Below are positions 8,253 to 17,049 of a stretch of 64,000 nucleotides of DNA, in pieces. This DNA is from Terrihalobacillus insolitus (GTDB lineage: Bacteria > Bacillota > Bacilli > Bacillales > Amphibacillaceae). The notes under the pieces are model-generated. The model saw only the letters and a list, made by a program, of their open reading frames with translations, searched no databases and had not been told where the DNA came from. Each line of letters starts with the position of its first letter. Within the stretch, counting starts at the first letter, position 1. The translations under genes were made by a program, and so were the position numbers. The stretch covers positions 453,649 through 517,648 of the forward strand of contig NZ_JAMQKB010000001.1 in assembly GCF_028416575.1 (NCBI RefSeq). Direction: 5' to 3'.

Positions 8253-9635
8253 TTAATATGATAGAGAAAGATTTTGATATGATGTGCCTGGATGGCTGTC
8301 TTTCAAACGATTTTGTCCTTTACCAAATAATTTCTCTCGGTACGTTCCATCTTCATAATCTGTCTGAACGAGTCCACGTTCCTGTAAAATTGGGATCACA
8401 AGCTCAACAAAATCTTCAAAACTACCAGGAGCAAGTGTATATGCTAGATTAAACCCATCTACACCTGTCTCATTTACCCAATACTCTAATTCATCAGCAA
8501 TTTGTTCAGGTGATCCAACAGCAACAGGCCCTCTTCCGCCGATTCCGACAAATGTGGCAAGTTCACGAATCGTCCATTTGTGATCGGGATCTGCTTTTGT
8601 AAATACTTCTACAGCAGATTGAATCGCATTGCTTTCGATGTATTCCAGCGTTTGTTCTGGGTCATATTCGGAGAAATCTATTCCCGTCCATCCTCCTAGT
8701 AACGCTAGTGCGCCTTCATAGCTAACATAACTCTTCAGTTCTTCATATTTTTTTCTTGCTTCTTCTTCCGTTTTACCGACAATTGGCGTGAAAACAGTAT
8801 AAACAACAACATCTTCCGGATTCCGCCCGTAATTTCTTGTTTTTTCTCGCAGGTCTTTCACGCCTTTTTTAACGACTTCAGCCGTCGGTCCTGCGGTGAA
8901 TACACATTCAGCGTGCTTGGCGGCAAACTCTCTCCCCCGTGGAGAGGCACCTGCTTGGTATAGTACAGGCGTACGTTGTGGAGAAGGTTCGCACAAATGA
9001 GCTCCGGGAACCTGAAAGTATTTTCCATCATGATGAATATCATGAACTTTGGTAGGATCTGTGTATACCTTTTTCTCTTTGTCACGTATTACAGCATCAT
9101 CTTCCCAGCTGCCTTCCCATAGTTTATAGGAGACTTCCAAAAATTCTTCCGCAATCTCGTAACGCTCATCGTGCGGTATTTGGCCCTCCAAGCCGAAATT
9201 TTTAGCTGCACTTTCTAGATAGGAAGAAACGATATTCCATGCAATTCTGCCTTTAGTCAAATGGTCCAACGTAGAAAATCTTCTTGCCAGCATATACGGC
9301 TGTTCGTATGTTAGAGAGTAGGTGAGCCCAAAGCCTAAATGCTCGGTTGCATGTGCCATAGCCGAAATTAATAAAAGCGGATCATTTGCAGGAACCTGCA
9401 CCGCCTGTTCAACCGCTGCATCTTTGTTCCCTTTATAAACATCATAAACGCCAAGTACATCAGCTAAGAAAATGCCATCAAATTTACCTTTTTCTAATAA
9501 CTTAGCTAAGTTTACCCAGTAATCCAAATCATCATAGCGGTATGACTGATCTTCTGGATGGCTCCAAACCCCTGGCGACTGATGTCCCACACAATTCATA
9601 TCAAATGCGTTCAAGTAGATGCGTTTTTTTCCCAT
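8253..9635 (-). CDS. NtaA/SnaA/DszA-family FMN-dependent monooxygenase
   Basis: A 460-residue flavin-dependent monooxygenase of the bacterial luciferase-like superfamily, NtaA/DszA branch. The N-terminus KKRIYLNAFDMNCVGHQSPG and the stretches YWVNLAKLLEKGKFDGIFLADVLGVYD and GRIAWNIVSSYLESAAKNFG are typical. Members use FMNH2 from a separate reductase to attack xenobiotics, thioethers or C-S bonds. An S-box riboswitch precedes it, so expression is expected when S-adenosylmethionine is low, fitting a role in obtaining sulfur from an organosulfur compound. The exact substrate is unknown. Confidence 0.9.
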   Translation of the reverse strand: MGKKRIYLNAFDMNCVGHQSPGVWSHPEDQSYRYDDLDYWVNLAKLLEKGKFDGIFLADVLGVYDVYKGNKDAAVEQAVQVPANDPLLLISAMAHATEHLGFGLTYSLTYEQPYMLARRFSTLDHLTKGRIAWNIVSSYLESAAKNFGLEGQIPHDERYEIAEEFLEVSYKLWEGSWEDDAVIRDKEKKVYTDPTKVHDIHHDGKYFQVPGAHLCEPSPQRTPVLYQAGASPRGREFAAKHAECVFTAGPTAEVVKKGVKDLREKTRNYGRNPEDVVVYTVFTPIVGKTEEEARKKYEELKSYVSYEGALALLGGWTGIDFSEYDPEQTLEYIESNAIQSAVEVFTKADPDHKWTIRELATFVGIGGRGPVAVGSPEQIADELEYWVNETGVDGFNLAYTLAPGSFEDFVELVIPILQERGLVQTDYEDGTYREKLFGKGQNRLKDSHPGTSYQNLSLSY

Positions 9636-9661
9636 CTTTATTCCTCCTTAAAAATTTCCAT

Positions 9662-9835
9662 GAAAAAGTCCCTTCACTCTAAGAAGAGAGAAGGGACTAA
9701 ATATGTATTGGTCCAATTTCTCTTCTCATCTTCGGAATGATTTCATCCCTCTGAATTTGGCACCGGGGCATAACAATATGCTGGTTGCCGAGGTTTCGTA
9801 GGGTCAGTCCCTCCACCTCTCTTGATAAGAAGAAT
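9662..9835 (-). promoter_or_regulatory. SAM-I (S-box) riboswitch with terminator
   Basis: The minus strand carries the S-box core: CTTATCAAGAGAGGTGGAGG, then GGACTGACCCTACGAAACCTCGGCAACC, then GGTGCCAAATTC, closing with GATGAGAAGAG that pairs with the 5' strand of P1. The expression platform is a strong terminator, AGTCCCTTC/GAAGGGACT plus TTTTT (9662-9699). High S-adenosylmethionine should stop transcription before the monooxygenase gene. Confidence 0.96.
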
Positions 9836-9868
9836 TACAATGTTACAAATATTTAATTTATAAATGAT

Positions 9869-9896
9869 AGCATAACACGTTTTTATATTTTGTCAA
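9869..9896 (-). promoter_or_regulatory. Sigma-A-type promoter of the S-box leader
   Basis: On the minus strand TTGACA (9891-9896) is followed after 16 bp by TATGCT (9869-9874), placing the start site a short distance before the riboswitch aptamer. Confidence 0.65.
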
Positions 9897-10023
9897 CAAG
9901 TTAATTTATCAAACTTTCCTCCAGTTTGGTTGTTTTCCGATCCTGTTTGGGTACATAGCTTTGTTATTCTATTGTTTGCACCTAACTAGTAAACTCGTTC
10001 CATTAATGTGGGACTTTTTACAT

Positions 10024-11430
10024 TTATGCTACTCTATTAATTTCATCCTTCATATGCTTATCTACAGATTCCTTTCCATACTTCGCCATTGAAACTTTGT
10101 AAAGGATTATACCCAAAATAGTCCACAATCCGACGATCAACCACTCATACGGCCAAATTAATGCGGATGGCATCCCTGGCATATAAAGTAATGCAACGCC
10201 ACCTGACATACATGCAGCTAACCACCCGATAGTAGTACCACCTTTAAGCTTAAAAGGTCGATTCATATGTGGTGCCTTTTTGCGTAAAATAATAAACGAT
10301 ATTCCTACCATGAACCATGCTACCGTTAACCCAAGTCCACCCGCATCCACTAACCAAACAAGTGCAGGTCGACCTAAGAGTGGTGCAATGGAGCTAATGA
10401 AACCGATTAATAAAATAGCTTTGTAAGGTGTGTTGTGCTTAGGGTGTAGGTCTCCTAATGATTTAGGCAACATCCCCGCGTTAGCAAGTGCGTATATTGC
10501 TCGACTTCCGCCAACGTAGAAACCGATCCAACTTGTCAATATTCCTCCAATGCCACCGAGAACAAGTATGTTCCCCATCAGATTACTATTCCCAAAAGCT
10601 TTTGCCATTGCATCAGCTGTCACCAGGCTTGAATTACTAATTTCGGATGGTGAAAGTACGCGTGACACCCCTAGAATAATAGCAATATACCAAACAACGG
10701 CAAGTACTACAGAAACAATCAATAATTGACCAATCTTTTTTTGTGGTAGGTTAATCTCTTCAGCCGCTTGAGGAATAACATCAAATCCAACGAACATGAA
10801 CGGTGTCATAATGACAACCGTTAGTAAACCAGTCATTCCTTTGTCAAATAAGGGCTGCATATTTTGAGTGTTTCCTGAGACTGTACTTCCAGTGATCAAT
10901 AATACTCCCGCTAAAATAATTACGATCGTAAGAATAAACGTTATTGCAGTAGACAACTTAATTCCACGATAGTTTATCCACGTAATAAAAATGGAACCTA
11001 ATATTCCAACCGCAGCCCATGTAAACGTCACATCCCAGCTCGCTATCGTGTACAAATATCCCTTACTATAATTTGGAACCAAATATTCAAAAACAGTTGG
11101 CAGTGCTACAGCTTCAAACGCTACAACCGACACATACCCTAAAATAACTGCCCAGGTTGTAATAAAAGAGGCAACCCTTCCTATTGCCTTATAACTGTAT
11201 ACATGCTCCCCTCCTGCAAGTGGAAGTGCTGAAGCCAGTTCAGCGTAGGTAAGACCCACTAAAACTACTAGCAACCCACCAATAGCAAAAGCAAGAACTG
11301 CCCCCATTGACCCCGCTTCTGTAATCCATATTCCTGCTGTTACGACCCAACCCCAGCCAATCATTGCACCAAACGCAAGCGCTAGAACGTCCCGATTACC
11401 TAATATTTTCTTTAACTGTTGATTGCTCAT
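10024..11430 (-). CDS. APC-superfamily amino acid permease
   Basis: A 468-residue membrane protein with about 12 helices. The first helix has the APC feature AFGAMIGWGWVVTAGIWI, and helix 2 is followed by the conserved TYAELASALPLAGGEHVY segment. It probably imports an amino acid or amine by proton symport. It lies 244 bp downstream of a class III aminotransferase on the same strand, so the two may handle the same amine or amino acid. A MITE copy now lies between them. The substrate cannot be assigned. Confidence 0.88.
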   Translation of the reverse strand: MSNQQLKKILGNRDVLALAFGAMIGWGWVVTAGIWITEAGSMGAVLAFAIGGLLVVLVGLTYAELASALPLAGGEHVYSYKAIGRVASFITTWAVILGYVSVVAFEAVALPTVFEYLVPNYSKGYLYTIASWDVTFTWAAVGILGSIFITWINYRGIKLSTAITFILTIVIILAGVLLITGSTVSGNTQNMQPLFDKGMTGLLTVVIMTPFMFVGFDVIPQAAEEINLPQKKIGQLLIVSVVLAVVWYIAIILGVSRVLSPSEISNSSLVTADAMAKAFGNSNLMGNILVLGGIGGILTSWIGFYVGGSRAIYALANAGMLPKSLGDLHPKHNTPYKAILLIGFISSIAPLLGRPALVWLVDAGGLGLTVAWFMVGISFIILRKKAPHMNRPFKLKGGTTIGWLAACMSGGVALLYMPGMPSALIWPYEWLIVGLWTILGIILYKVSMAKYGKESVDKHMKDEINRVA

Positions 11431-11507
11431 TCAATAACCTCCTCTATATTAATAGAAATTAGATATTTCCGAAAATTATTGACGCAATGGAACACATACC
11501 TAAAGAA

Positions 11508-11650
11508 GTTGTTCAAAAAATCATCCCATGATAAGTCCGCATCTGCTTGCCCACGACGGGCTGATCGGACGTTTGACACAGGACGTGTCAAACGTCCGCC
11601 GGCTTTCGTTGGCTTGTATAAAATTCGAGGAATTTTTGAACACGCACTTA
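11508..11650 (-). mobile_element. MITE-like element, copy 1 (short form)
   Basis: Ends are GTTGTTCAAAAAATCATCC on the left and AATTTTTGAACACGCACTTA on the right, matching the two different ends of the copies at 46429-46646 and 58351-58691 but inverted. The interior has a perfect stem, GGACGTTTGACA/TGTCAAACGTCC. It carries no coding capacity. Confidence 0.75.
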
Positions 11651-11674
11651 AAGTAAAATAGCATTCATTCGAAA

Positions 11675-13006
11675 TTAGAGCTCTTTTTGGACAGACAAAA
11701 TCGCATCATGCAGTCTTTCGACCATCGTATGCACTTCTGACTGACTTATAATTAATGGAGGTGCAAAACAGATAATGTCTGTACTGTCATATGTTACAGA
11801 ACGGCATATTACTCCTCTTTGGTGTAAAGCCTCAATCACTTTTGACGCAACCTGCAAATTTGGAGAAAAATGCTTATTTGTGTCAGGATCTTGAACAAGC
11901 TCCACTGCTCCAAGCAGTCCAACAGCACGAACGTCTCCAACAATATCTACATTTTTTCTCACCTTTTTGAATCCTTGTAGCATTACCTCTCCCATTTCAC
12001 GAGAATTCTCAACCAATCCTTCTTGTTCAATAATTTCAATATTTTTCATTGCTACCGCAGCTGCTGTCGGGTGGCCACTATACGTAAACCCATGAAATAA
12101 CGTGCCTTTTGATTTGCCTTTTAATACATCGTGCACCTGGTCTGACACAAGGACACCTCCAAGCGGTAGATAGCCACTCGTAACACCCTTAGCAAACGTC
12201 ATCATGTCTGGAACTACTCCCCAATTTTCTGTACCAAACATTTTTCCGGTTCTCCCAAACCCAGTGATAACCTCATCAGCAACAAATAAAACACCTATTT
12301 CATTACAAAGATCACGAACCTCTTGTAAATAATCGGAAGGAGGAATTAACACACCACCAGCTCCTTGAACTGGCTCGACTAATACGGCAGCTACTGTTTC
12401 TCGACCTTCTAACTCAATTAACTGACGCAAAGACGTGATTGCTTGCTCTGTAGTTTTTTCATATGGAGATTCAGCATGGAGAAAATCGTTCATTAAATGA
12501 CCTGCCATATCCCAAAACTCAGGAATTCCAGTCGCACTCGTCGAAGCCGCTGCAACCCCATGATAACCACGCTTCAGAGTAATGATTTTACGACGATTCG
12601 GCTGACCTTGTATTTTCCAGTAATGACGAACTAACTTGATCGCAGAATCATTAGACTCTGAACCACCTGAAGTAAAAAAGACTGCATTTAAATGGCTTGG
12701 CGCAATCGAAGCAATTTTTTCTGCCAACAAAATGGCAGGCTCATGACTAAACGTTGAAAAGGTCGAACTAAATGAAAGTTTTGCCATTTGTTGTGCGGCT
12801 GCTTCTGCTAATTCCTTTCTACCATGTCCAATGTTGACATTCCACAAAGAAGACATCGCATCAATGAATACTCTGCCATCCGTGTCTGTTAAATATATGC
12901 CTTCCCCTTTTTCTACAATTAGTTTTGCTCCTTTGTCTTGCTGTTGTTGTATCGAAGAAGTTGGGTGAATGAAATGCTTTTTGTCTAGTTCCTTTAAATC
13001 TTTCAA
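11675..13006 (-). CDS. Class III pyridoxal-phosphate aminotransferase
   Basis: A 443-residue omega-aminotransferase. The PLP-lysine motif is MTFAKGVTSGYLPLGG. The preceding class III signature VLFVADEVITGFGRTGKMFG holds the PLP-contacting Asp, and FTSGGSESNDSAIKL supplies the phosphate loop. These enzymes move an amino group from an omega-amino compound such as beta-alanine, a diamine or an aromatic amine to pyruvate or 2-oxoglutarate. The donor is unknown. The APC permease downstream may import it. A terminator on the far side at 13294-13328 isolates it from the HEPN/MNT pair. Confidence 0.9.
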   Translation of the reverse strand: MKDLKELDKKHFIHPTSSIQQQQDKGAKLIVEKGEGIYLTDTDGRVFIDAMSSLWNVNIGHGRKELAEAAAQQMAKLSFSSTFSTFSHEPAILLAEKIASIAPSHLNAVFFTSGGSESNDSAIKLVRHYWKIQGQPNRRKIITLKRGYHGVAAASTSATGIPEFWDMAGHLMNDFLHAESPYEKTTEQAITSLRQLIELEGRETVAAVLVEPVQGAGGVLIPPSDYLQEVRDLCNEIGVLFVADEVITGFGRTGKMFGTENWGVVPDMMTFAKGVTSGYLPLGGVLVSDQVHDVLKGKSKGTLFHGFTYSGHPTAAAVAMKNIEIIEQEGLVENSREMGEVMLQGFKKVRKNVDIVGDVRAVGLLGAVELVQDPDTNKHFSPNLQVASKVIEALHQRGVICRSVTYDSTDIICFAPPLIISQSEVHTMVERLHDAILSVQKEL

Positions 13007-13293
13007 GTTGACACTCCTCCTATAGCAGAAAATAGAATATGAATAGATCCAAAAAAGTGCAAACTTCTATGAATTACATTTCCCTTATTTATATAGCTTG
13101 ACCGCTTTCTAAATTATATGATCCACTATCCTGTCATAGAATAAGAATCTACAGGTAACTAACACAAGAAAATAAACTAACAAAAAAGAGTGCGTATTTA
13201 TTATAAGTAGTTTGGTTGTGAAGTAGAAAAACTGAATTCGCAAGGTTAATATCAAGGTAAATCGCATACTTTTAGACAACAAAATCACACAGA
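13007..13293. other. AT-rich intergenic stretch upstream of the aminotransferase
   Basis: No ORF, RNA gene or repeat is evident. It must hold the aminotransferase promoter, but I could not pick a convincing -35/-10 pair. Confidence 0.5.
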
Positions 13294-13328
13294 AAAACGC
13301 AGAGTTAGCATCCTCTGCGTTTTTTTAT
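13294..13328. terminator. Bidirectional terminator
   Basis: An 11-bp perfect stem, AAAACGCAGAG (13294-13304) with CTCTGCGTTTT (13313-13323), has T-runs on both strands. Confidence 0.75.
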
Positions 13329-13424
13329 AATTTAATGACTTGTTCTTCAACTAAAGCCATCTGTTACTTTAAGTGTATTAGTTCACAATGTATCATTTTC
13401 AATGTAGTATTATTTTCCTCAAAA

Positions 13425-13464
13425 TTAAAACGCTTGGATTACTTTTATCGCCCAAGCGTTTTAA
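13425..13464 (-). terminator. Terminator after hepT-like gene
   Basis: A 13-bp perfect stem, TTAAAACGCTTGG (13425-13437) with CCAAGCGTTTTAA (13452-13464), lies four bases beyond the end of the HepT-like gene. Confidence 0.75.
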
Positions 13465-13468
13465 ATTC

Positions 13469-13801
13469 CTACGATTGTTCTAACAAATCATTAATTTTTT
13501 CTTTTAATGGTGGTATTTCTTTTTCTACAACGTTCCAAACGATCCCATTATCTACACCAAAGTAATCGTGAATTAACACGTCCCTAAGTCCAGCCATTTC
13601 TCGCCAAGGTACATGCAAGTGTTGTTCTCTATATACTTTTGATATTCGCTTTGTAGCTTCTCCAATAATCTCAAGATTACGAATGACTGCATCCTGGATT
13701 AATTTTGAACTGAAAAAGTCATCTTCTCCATTTGGAAGATACGATTCAATATTAGTTATACACTCCATAATATGCCTCAAATAGAGCTTGTCACTTTTCA
13801 T
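13469..13801 (-). CDS. hepT: HEPN-domain RNase toxin, HepT family (DUF86)
   Basis: A 110-residue protein starting at the ATG at 13801; a longer in-frame start at 13843 lies inside the partner gene. The HEPN ribonuclease motif R-x4-H-x-Y is intact as RDVLIHDY (Arg73, His78, Tyr80), so the toxin looks functional. In the studied HepT/MntA system, MntA adenylylates the tyrosine of this motif to silence the RNase. The start codon overlaps the MNT stop as ATGA, implying translational coupling. A terminator follows directly. Confidence 0.88.
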   Translation of the reverse strand: MKSDKLYLRHIMECITNIESYLPNGEDDFFSSKLIQDAVIRNLEIIGEATKRISKVYREQHLHVPWREMAGLRDVLIHDYFGVDNGIVWNVVEKEIPPLKEKINDLLEQS

Positions 13802-14085
13802 AGTTGAATGGCTCCACTTAAAACTTCTTCCTTCATACTCCAATGAATCGAGTTTTCTGTCACGACATCTACTCTAGTATTTATTATGTCTTCAACTTCT
13901 TGTTTAAAGCGAATCAAATCAAATAAACTTCTTCCTTCCTCGAAATCCACTAGTAAATCTAGATCACTTGAAGGTCCATCTTCTAATCTTGAAACCGAGC
14001 CAAAAATACGAACATTATGAATACCGTGTTGACCTGCTGATTTTAATATTATGTCACGTTTTTCTTGAAGAACATCATTAATCAC
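13798..14085 (-). CDS. mntA: MNT-type minimal nucleotidyltransferase antitoxin
   Basis: A 95-residue minimal nucleotidyltransferase. The catalytic pattern GS-x10-D-x-D is present as GSVSRLEDGPSSDLDLLV (Gly29-Ser30, Asp41, Asp43), and a third acidic strand RVDVVT follows. It is the first gene of a two-gene operon with the HEPN RNase and shares four bases with it. By homology to studied HepT/MntA pairs it should transfer AMP to the toxin tyrosine. The pair is likely a chromosomal stress or phage-defence toxin-antitoxin module. Confidence 0.88.
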   Translation of the reverse strand: MINDVLQEKRDIILKSAGQHGIHNVRIFGSVSRLEDGPSSDLDLLVDFEEGRSLFDLIRFKQEVEDIINTRVDVVTENSIHWSMKEEVLSGAIQL

Positions 14086-14247
14086 AACACATCACTCACA
14101 TTCTTAAATACTTTAAATCCATTATATCATTTACTGAAATTTGTTTATATCAAAAAAGCGAATTTGTCTGTCAATTCGCTTGTTAATACAATTGTTATTT
14201 AAAATTTTCTATCTCTGAATCGAACTACTTATATTTATTAAGTACTC

Positions 14248-14724
14248 TTAATTACTATTTTGGTTTTTTAAAATATAAAGTTCTTTTTCCATTTTAATTA
14301 CCTTATCAACAATAAAATCCATTTCATTAATTCTTGACTCATTCGTTAATTCAAACTGCCCACCAACACCATCAAGTTTTGCTTCAATAGTATCAAATCG
14401 ATTATGCATGTCTGTTTGTATAGTACCAAATCGATTTTGCATATCTGTTTTCATAGTATCAAATCGGTTTTGCATGTCTGAATTTAAAGTGTGCATATCT
14501 GTTTTTATAGTATCCATTCGATTATGCATATCTGATTTCAAAGAATGCATGTCTGTATTTATAGTATCAATTCGATTATGCATATCTGTTTTTAAAGAAT
14601 GCATATCTGTATTTATAGTATCAATTCGATTATGCATATCTGTTTTTAAAGAATGCATATCTGATTTAATACCTTTCATTTCTTTATTCATTTCTGTTAG
14701 CAGATCAATAATTTGCTTATCCAC
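14248..14724 (-). CDS. Coiled-coil protein with tandem 18-residue repeats
   Basis: A 158-residue protein with a GTG start at 14724 and AGGGGTGAT upstream. From about residue 20 to 115 it consists of repeats of a 7+11 residue unit (S/TDMHSLK + TDMHNRIDTIN), three nearly identical copies followed by degenerating ones. This encodes a long amphipathic coiled coil rich in Met, Asp and His. The C-terminal 45 residues are non-repetitive (ESRINEMDFIVDKVIKMEKELYIL) and also helical. There is no signal peptide. The function is unknown; it resembles Bacillus coiled-coil repeat proteins of no assigned role. The 54-bp DNA repeats should make its length variable. Confidence 0.7.
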   Translation of the reverse strand: MDKQIIDLLTEMNKEMKGIKSDMHSLKTDMHNRIDTINTDMHSLKTDMHNRIDTINTDMHSLKSDMHNRMDTIKTDMHTLNSDMQNRFDTMKTDMQNRFGTIQTDMHNRFDTIEAKLDGVGGQFELTNESRINEMDFIVDKVIKMEKELYILKNQNSN

Positions 14725-14907
14725 AGTATCATCACCCCTACGATTATTATAATAGATGTTTGTTAAATAAGCACGACCTTTTAATAGCTTATTTTAAAGC
14801 CACGGTTTCATCTACCCCATCGATAAAATTATCTAGAAAACTTCACACATATATTTGAATCACTTGGGAAAATTAAAGTAGAAAAAATTCAGGTAGGGGG
14901 CATTCTT

Positions 14908-15171
14908 ATGCAACAACAAAATCAACCAATGGGGCAAAACCAAGCACAACCCATGCCACAACCACCTAATGTGGTAAGTTCAAAGGATTTACTATACCTT
15001 ACAGATATGTTGTCTTGGAATCTAAATGCTATCAAAAAAGCACATTTTTATGCGGAACAATGTACCATACCCGAGATAAAAACAGCATTAGAACAAGTGT
15101 GCCAAATGCATCAAAACCATTACAATACATTACTTCAACACTTAAATCAAAATCCTCAAACCATGATGTAG
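14908..15171 (+). CDS. Spore coat protein, CotF-like small subunit
   Basis: An 87-residue protein with a Gln/Pro-rich N-terminal tail followed by a helical region (SSKDLLYLTDMLSWNLNAIKKAHFYAEQC) of the kind found in CotF-type coat proteins. It is preceded by GTAGGGGG. It ends 16 bases before a second CotF-like gene, and the two form an operon closed by a terminator. It is expected to be made in the mother cell and incorporated into the spore coat. A sigma-K type promoter was not identified with confidence. Confidence 0.7.
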   Translation: MQQQNQPMGQNQAQPMPQPPNVVSSKDLLYLTDMLSWNLNAIKKAHFYAEQCTIPEIKTALEQVCQMHQNHYNTLLQHLNQNPQTMM

Positions 15172-15187
15172 GAAAGGAGCGCTAAAA

Positions 15188-15523
15188 TTGAGTCAACAAC
15201 AAAATCAAAATCAAAAAATACAAAACCCAGAAACACAAGTCCCAAAAACACCACAAATGAATGATAGGGATTTCGTAAATGATATGCTAACAACAGAAAA
15301 ATATATAACCGATTCCTATAGCACCGCTTTAAACGAAGCAAGTAACCAGGCCATCTATCAAGACATACTGACTATATTTCAGGAATCACAAGATAGCCAA
15401 CGCAATTTATACAACTTAATGTTTAAAAATGGATGGTACAGTATGGAAGCTGCAGATCAACAAAAAATCCAACAAGCATACCAACAGTTTTCTGGATATA
15501 TGAATCAGTTGCCATTGCAATAA
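15188..15523 (+). CDS. CotF-family spore coat protein
   Basis: A 111-residue protein. The start is TTG at 15188, chosen because AGGAAAGGAG lies at 15170-15179. After a Gln/Asn-rich tail comes the CotF core: FVNDMLTTEKYITDSYSTALNEASNQ, then the repeated-helix LFKNGWYSMEAADQQKI-type segment. CotF relatives form a ferritin-like helical bundle in the coat. It is co-transcribed with the preceding small coat gene. Confidence 0.8.
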   Translation: MSQQQNQNQKIQNPETQVPKTPQMNDRDFVNDMLTTEKYITDSYSTALNEASNQAIYQDILTIFQESQDSQRNLYNLMFKNGWYSMEAADQQKIQQAYQQFSGYMNQLPLQ

Positions 15524-15625
15524 TGATGAATCAAGGAATGTAAAATTAAAAGACCAAGTAGCAAGGAGTACCAACGCTGTGAAAAAGCATTAAATAGAAA
15601 CATTACAATAACATATCGATCAATG

Positions 15626-15653
15626 GCCTAAATCATAGCGGTTTAGGCTTTTT
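15626..15653 (+). terminator. Terminator of coat protein operon
   Basis: GCCTAAA (15626-15632) pairs with TTTAGGC (15642-15648), followed by five T. Confidence 0.75.
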
Positions 15654-15739
15654 CGGTTCTTCTAACAAATCCCTTATGTAGTGGGCAATTCATAAAAAGT
15701 GTTATAATAAAAGGATCTCTATGATAAAGAAGGATTTAC

Positions 15740-16843
15740 ATGAACCCAAAAGATAAAGTGATTCCATTTCTATTTACCCTTGTTGTCGCTATTTTAGCAG
15801 GTGCACTCCTCTACGTGACAGGGATGGTTCTCCCATGGCTACTCGGTCCACTTTTAGCGGTTATTGTATTAAAAATTACATTCCCAAAACGTTTTTTATT
15901 TTATTGGCCGATACAGCTACGCAGCCTCGCTCTTTTGCTTTTAGGAATTCAACTAGGGGCATCGTTTACGAGTGAAGCCGCGAATAAAATGGCAACATAT
16001 TTACCCTATATGGCATTGACCACAGTTTTGTTAATAGGTTTCACACTACTTCTCGCTTTTTTTGTAATGAAGTTAACTGGAATTTCTTCAACTACCGCTT
16101 TATTAGGAAGTTTTCCGGGTGGTCTAAGTCAGATGGTGATTGTCGGGGAAGAGATGGAGCGAGCGAACGAGTCGGTTATTATGTTCATGCAAACGTTACG
16201 GATACTTCTCGTATTAATACTGGTTCCGCTCGTTGCGAACGTTCTTTATGGGGATAGTAGTAGTTCAAATTCAATTTCCCAAATAACGAACAACGTTTTT
16301 TCAATGGAACCCGAATTGTTCCTTTTATTGCTTGCGTTGTGCCCAATTGGAATTTGGCTTGGAAAGAAAATAAATATGCCCATTCCATTCATGCTAATCC
16401 CTTTACTAATCGTAGCAGTTGCTCAGACAACCATCATCCCTGACACAACTGTTGGACTACCAACTTGGCTATTAAATGGTGCTCAGCTAAGTTTAGGCGC
16501 ACACCTTGGCTATAATATGAAAATAGATCGAACCCTTTTTACGGCACGAATGGTATCTGTTGCCCTTGGCTCAAATGTGATACTGCTTGCTTTTAGTTTC
16601 GGTATTAGTGAATTGTTTAGTCTTCTTTGGGCAACACCCTTTAAAGACCTATTTTTAGCAGTTGCACCCGGTGGTATTGCAGAAATGAGTGTCACAGCAC
16701 TTACCATCCATGCAGACACTGCCTATGTCGTAACCTTTCAGTTATTTAGAGTTCTCTTTATCCTCTTAATTGTAACCCCAACGATGAAATGGATTCTTGA
16801 AGCAAGAGAAGCAAGAAAACTGAGAGTGAAAGAGTCGGCTTGA
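15740..16843 (+). CDS. AbrB-family (duplicated) membrane protein
   Basis: A 367-residue protein with about ten membrane helices. It is internally duplicated: each half has a GxxLGxxLxxxxT-like helix followed by a proline/glycine motif (LLGSFPGGLSQMVIVGEE near 130 and LAVAPGGIAEMSVTALTIHAD near 310). This is the pattern of PF05145, a membrane family once labelled ammonia monooxygenase regulator. It is unrelated to the AbrB DNA-binding regulator. A transport role is often suggested but unproven. It is monocistronic, with a strong terminator 49 bases after the stop. Confidence 0.8.
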   Translation: MNPKDKVIPFLFTLVVAILAGALLYVTGMVLPWLLGPLLAVIVLKITFPKRFLFYWPIQLRSLALLLLGIQLGASFTSEAANKMATYLPYMALTTVLLIGFTLLLAFFVMKLTGISSTTALLGSFPGGLSQMVIVGEEMERANESVIMFMQTLRILLVLILVPLVANVLYGDSSSSNSISQITNNVFSMEPELFLLLLALCPIGIWLGKKINMPIPFMLIPLLIVAVAQTTIIPDTTVGLPTWLLNGAQLSLGAHLGYNMKIDRTLFTARMVSVALGSNVILLAFSFGISELFSLLWATPFKDLFLAVAPGGIAEMSVTALTIHADTAYVVTFQLFRVLFILLIVTPTMKWILEAREARKLRVKESA

Positions 16844-16891
16844 AAACAGATGGCAGCAGAAATTCCCCCTTAATCACCGAAAAAAAGATGT

Positions 16892-16926
16892 AGGAGCTTT
16901 GAATTGAAAACTTCAAAGCTCCTTTT
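16892..16926 (+). terminator. Terminator of AbrB-family gene
   Basis: A 12-bp perfect stem, AGGAGCTTTGAA (16892-16903) with TTCAAAGCTCCT (16912-16923), is followed by T. Confidence 0.8.
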
Positions 16927-17049
16927 CGATTGATTAAGGAAACTAAAGTACTTACAACTAAAACGCTCCCTACAGTGGTTTTCCTGTTCTAGTTCTAACT
17001 CGAGCTCAATAATTTTCATAGGCTTTTCATACTTATCAGCACCAAATCT

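Noticed and set aside
11419..11661. 80-codon plus-strand ORF across the MITE at 11508
   Set aside because: It starts inside the APC permease gene on the other strand and covers the repeat; no family features.
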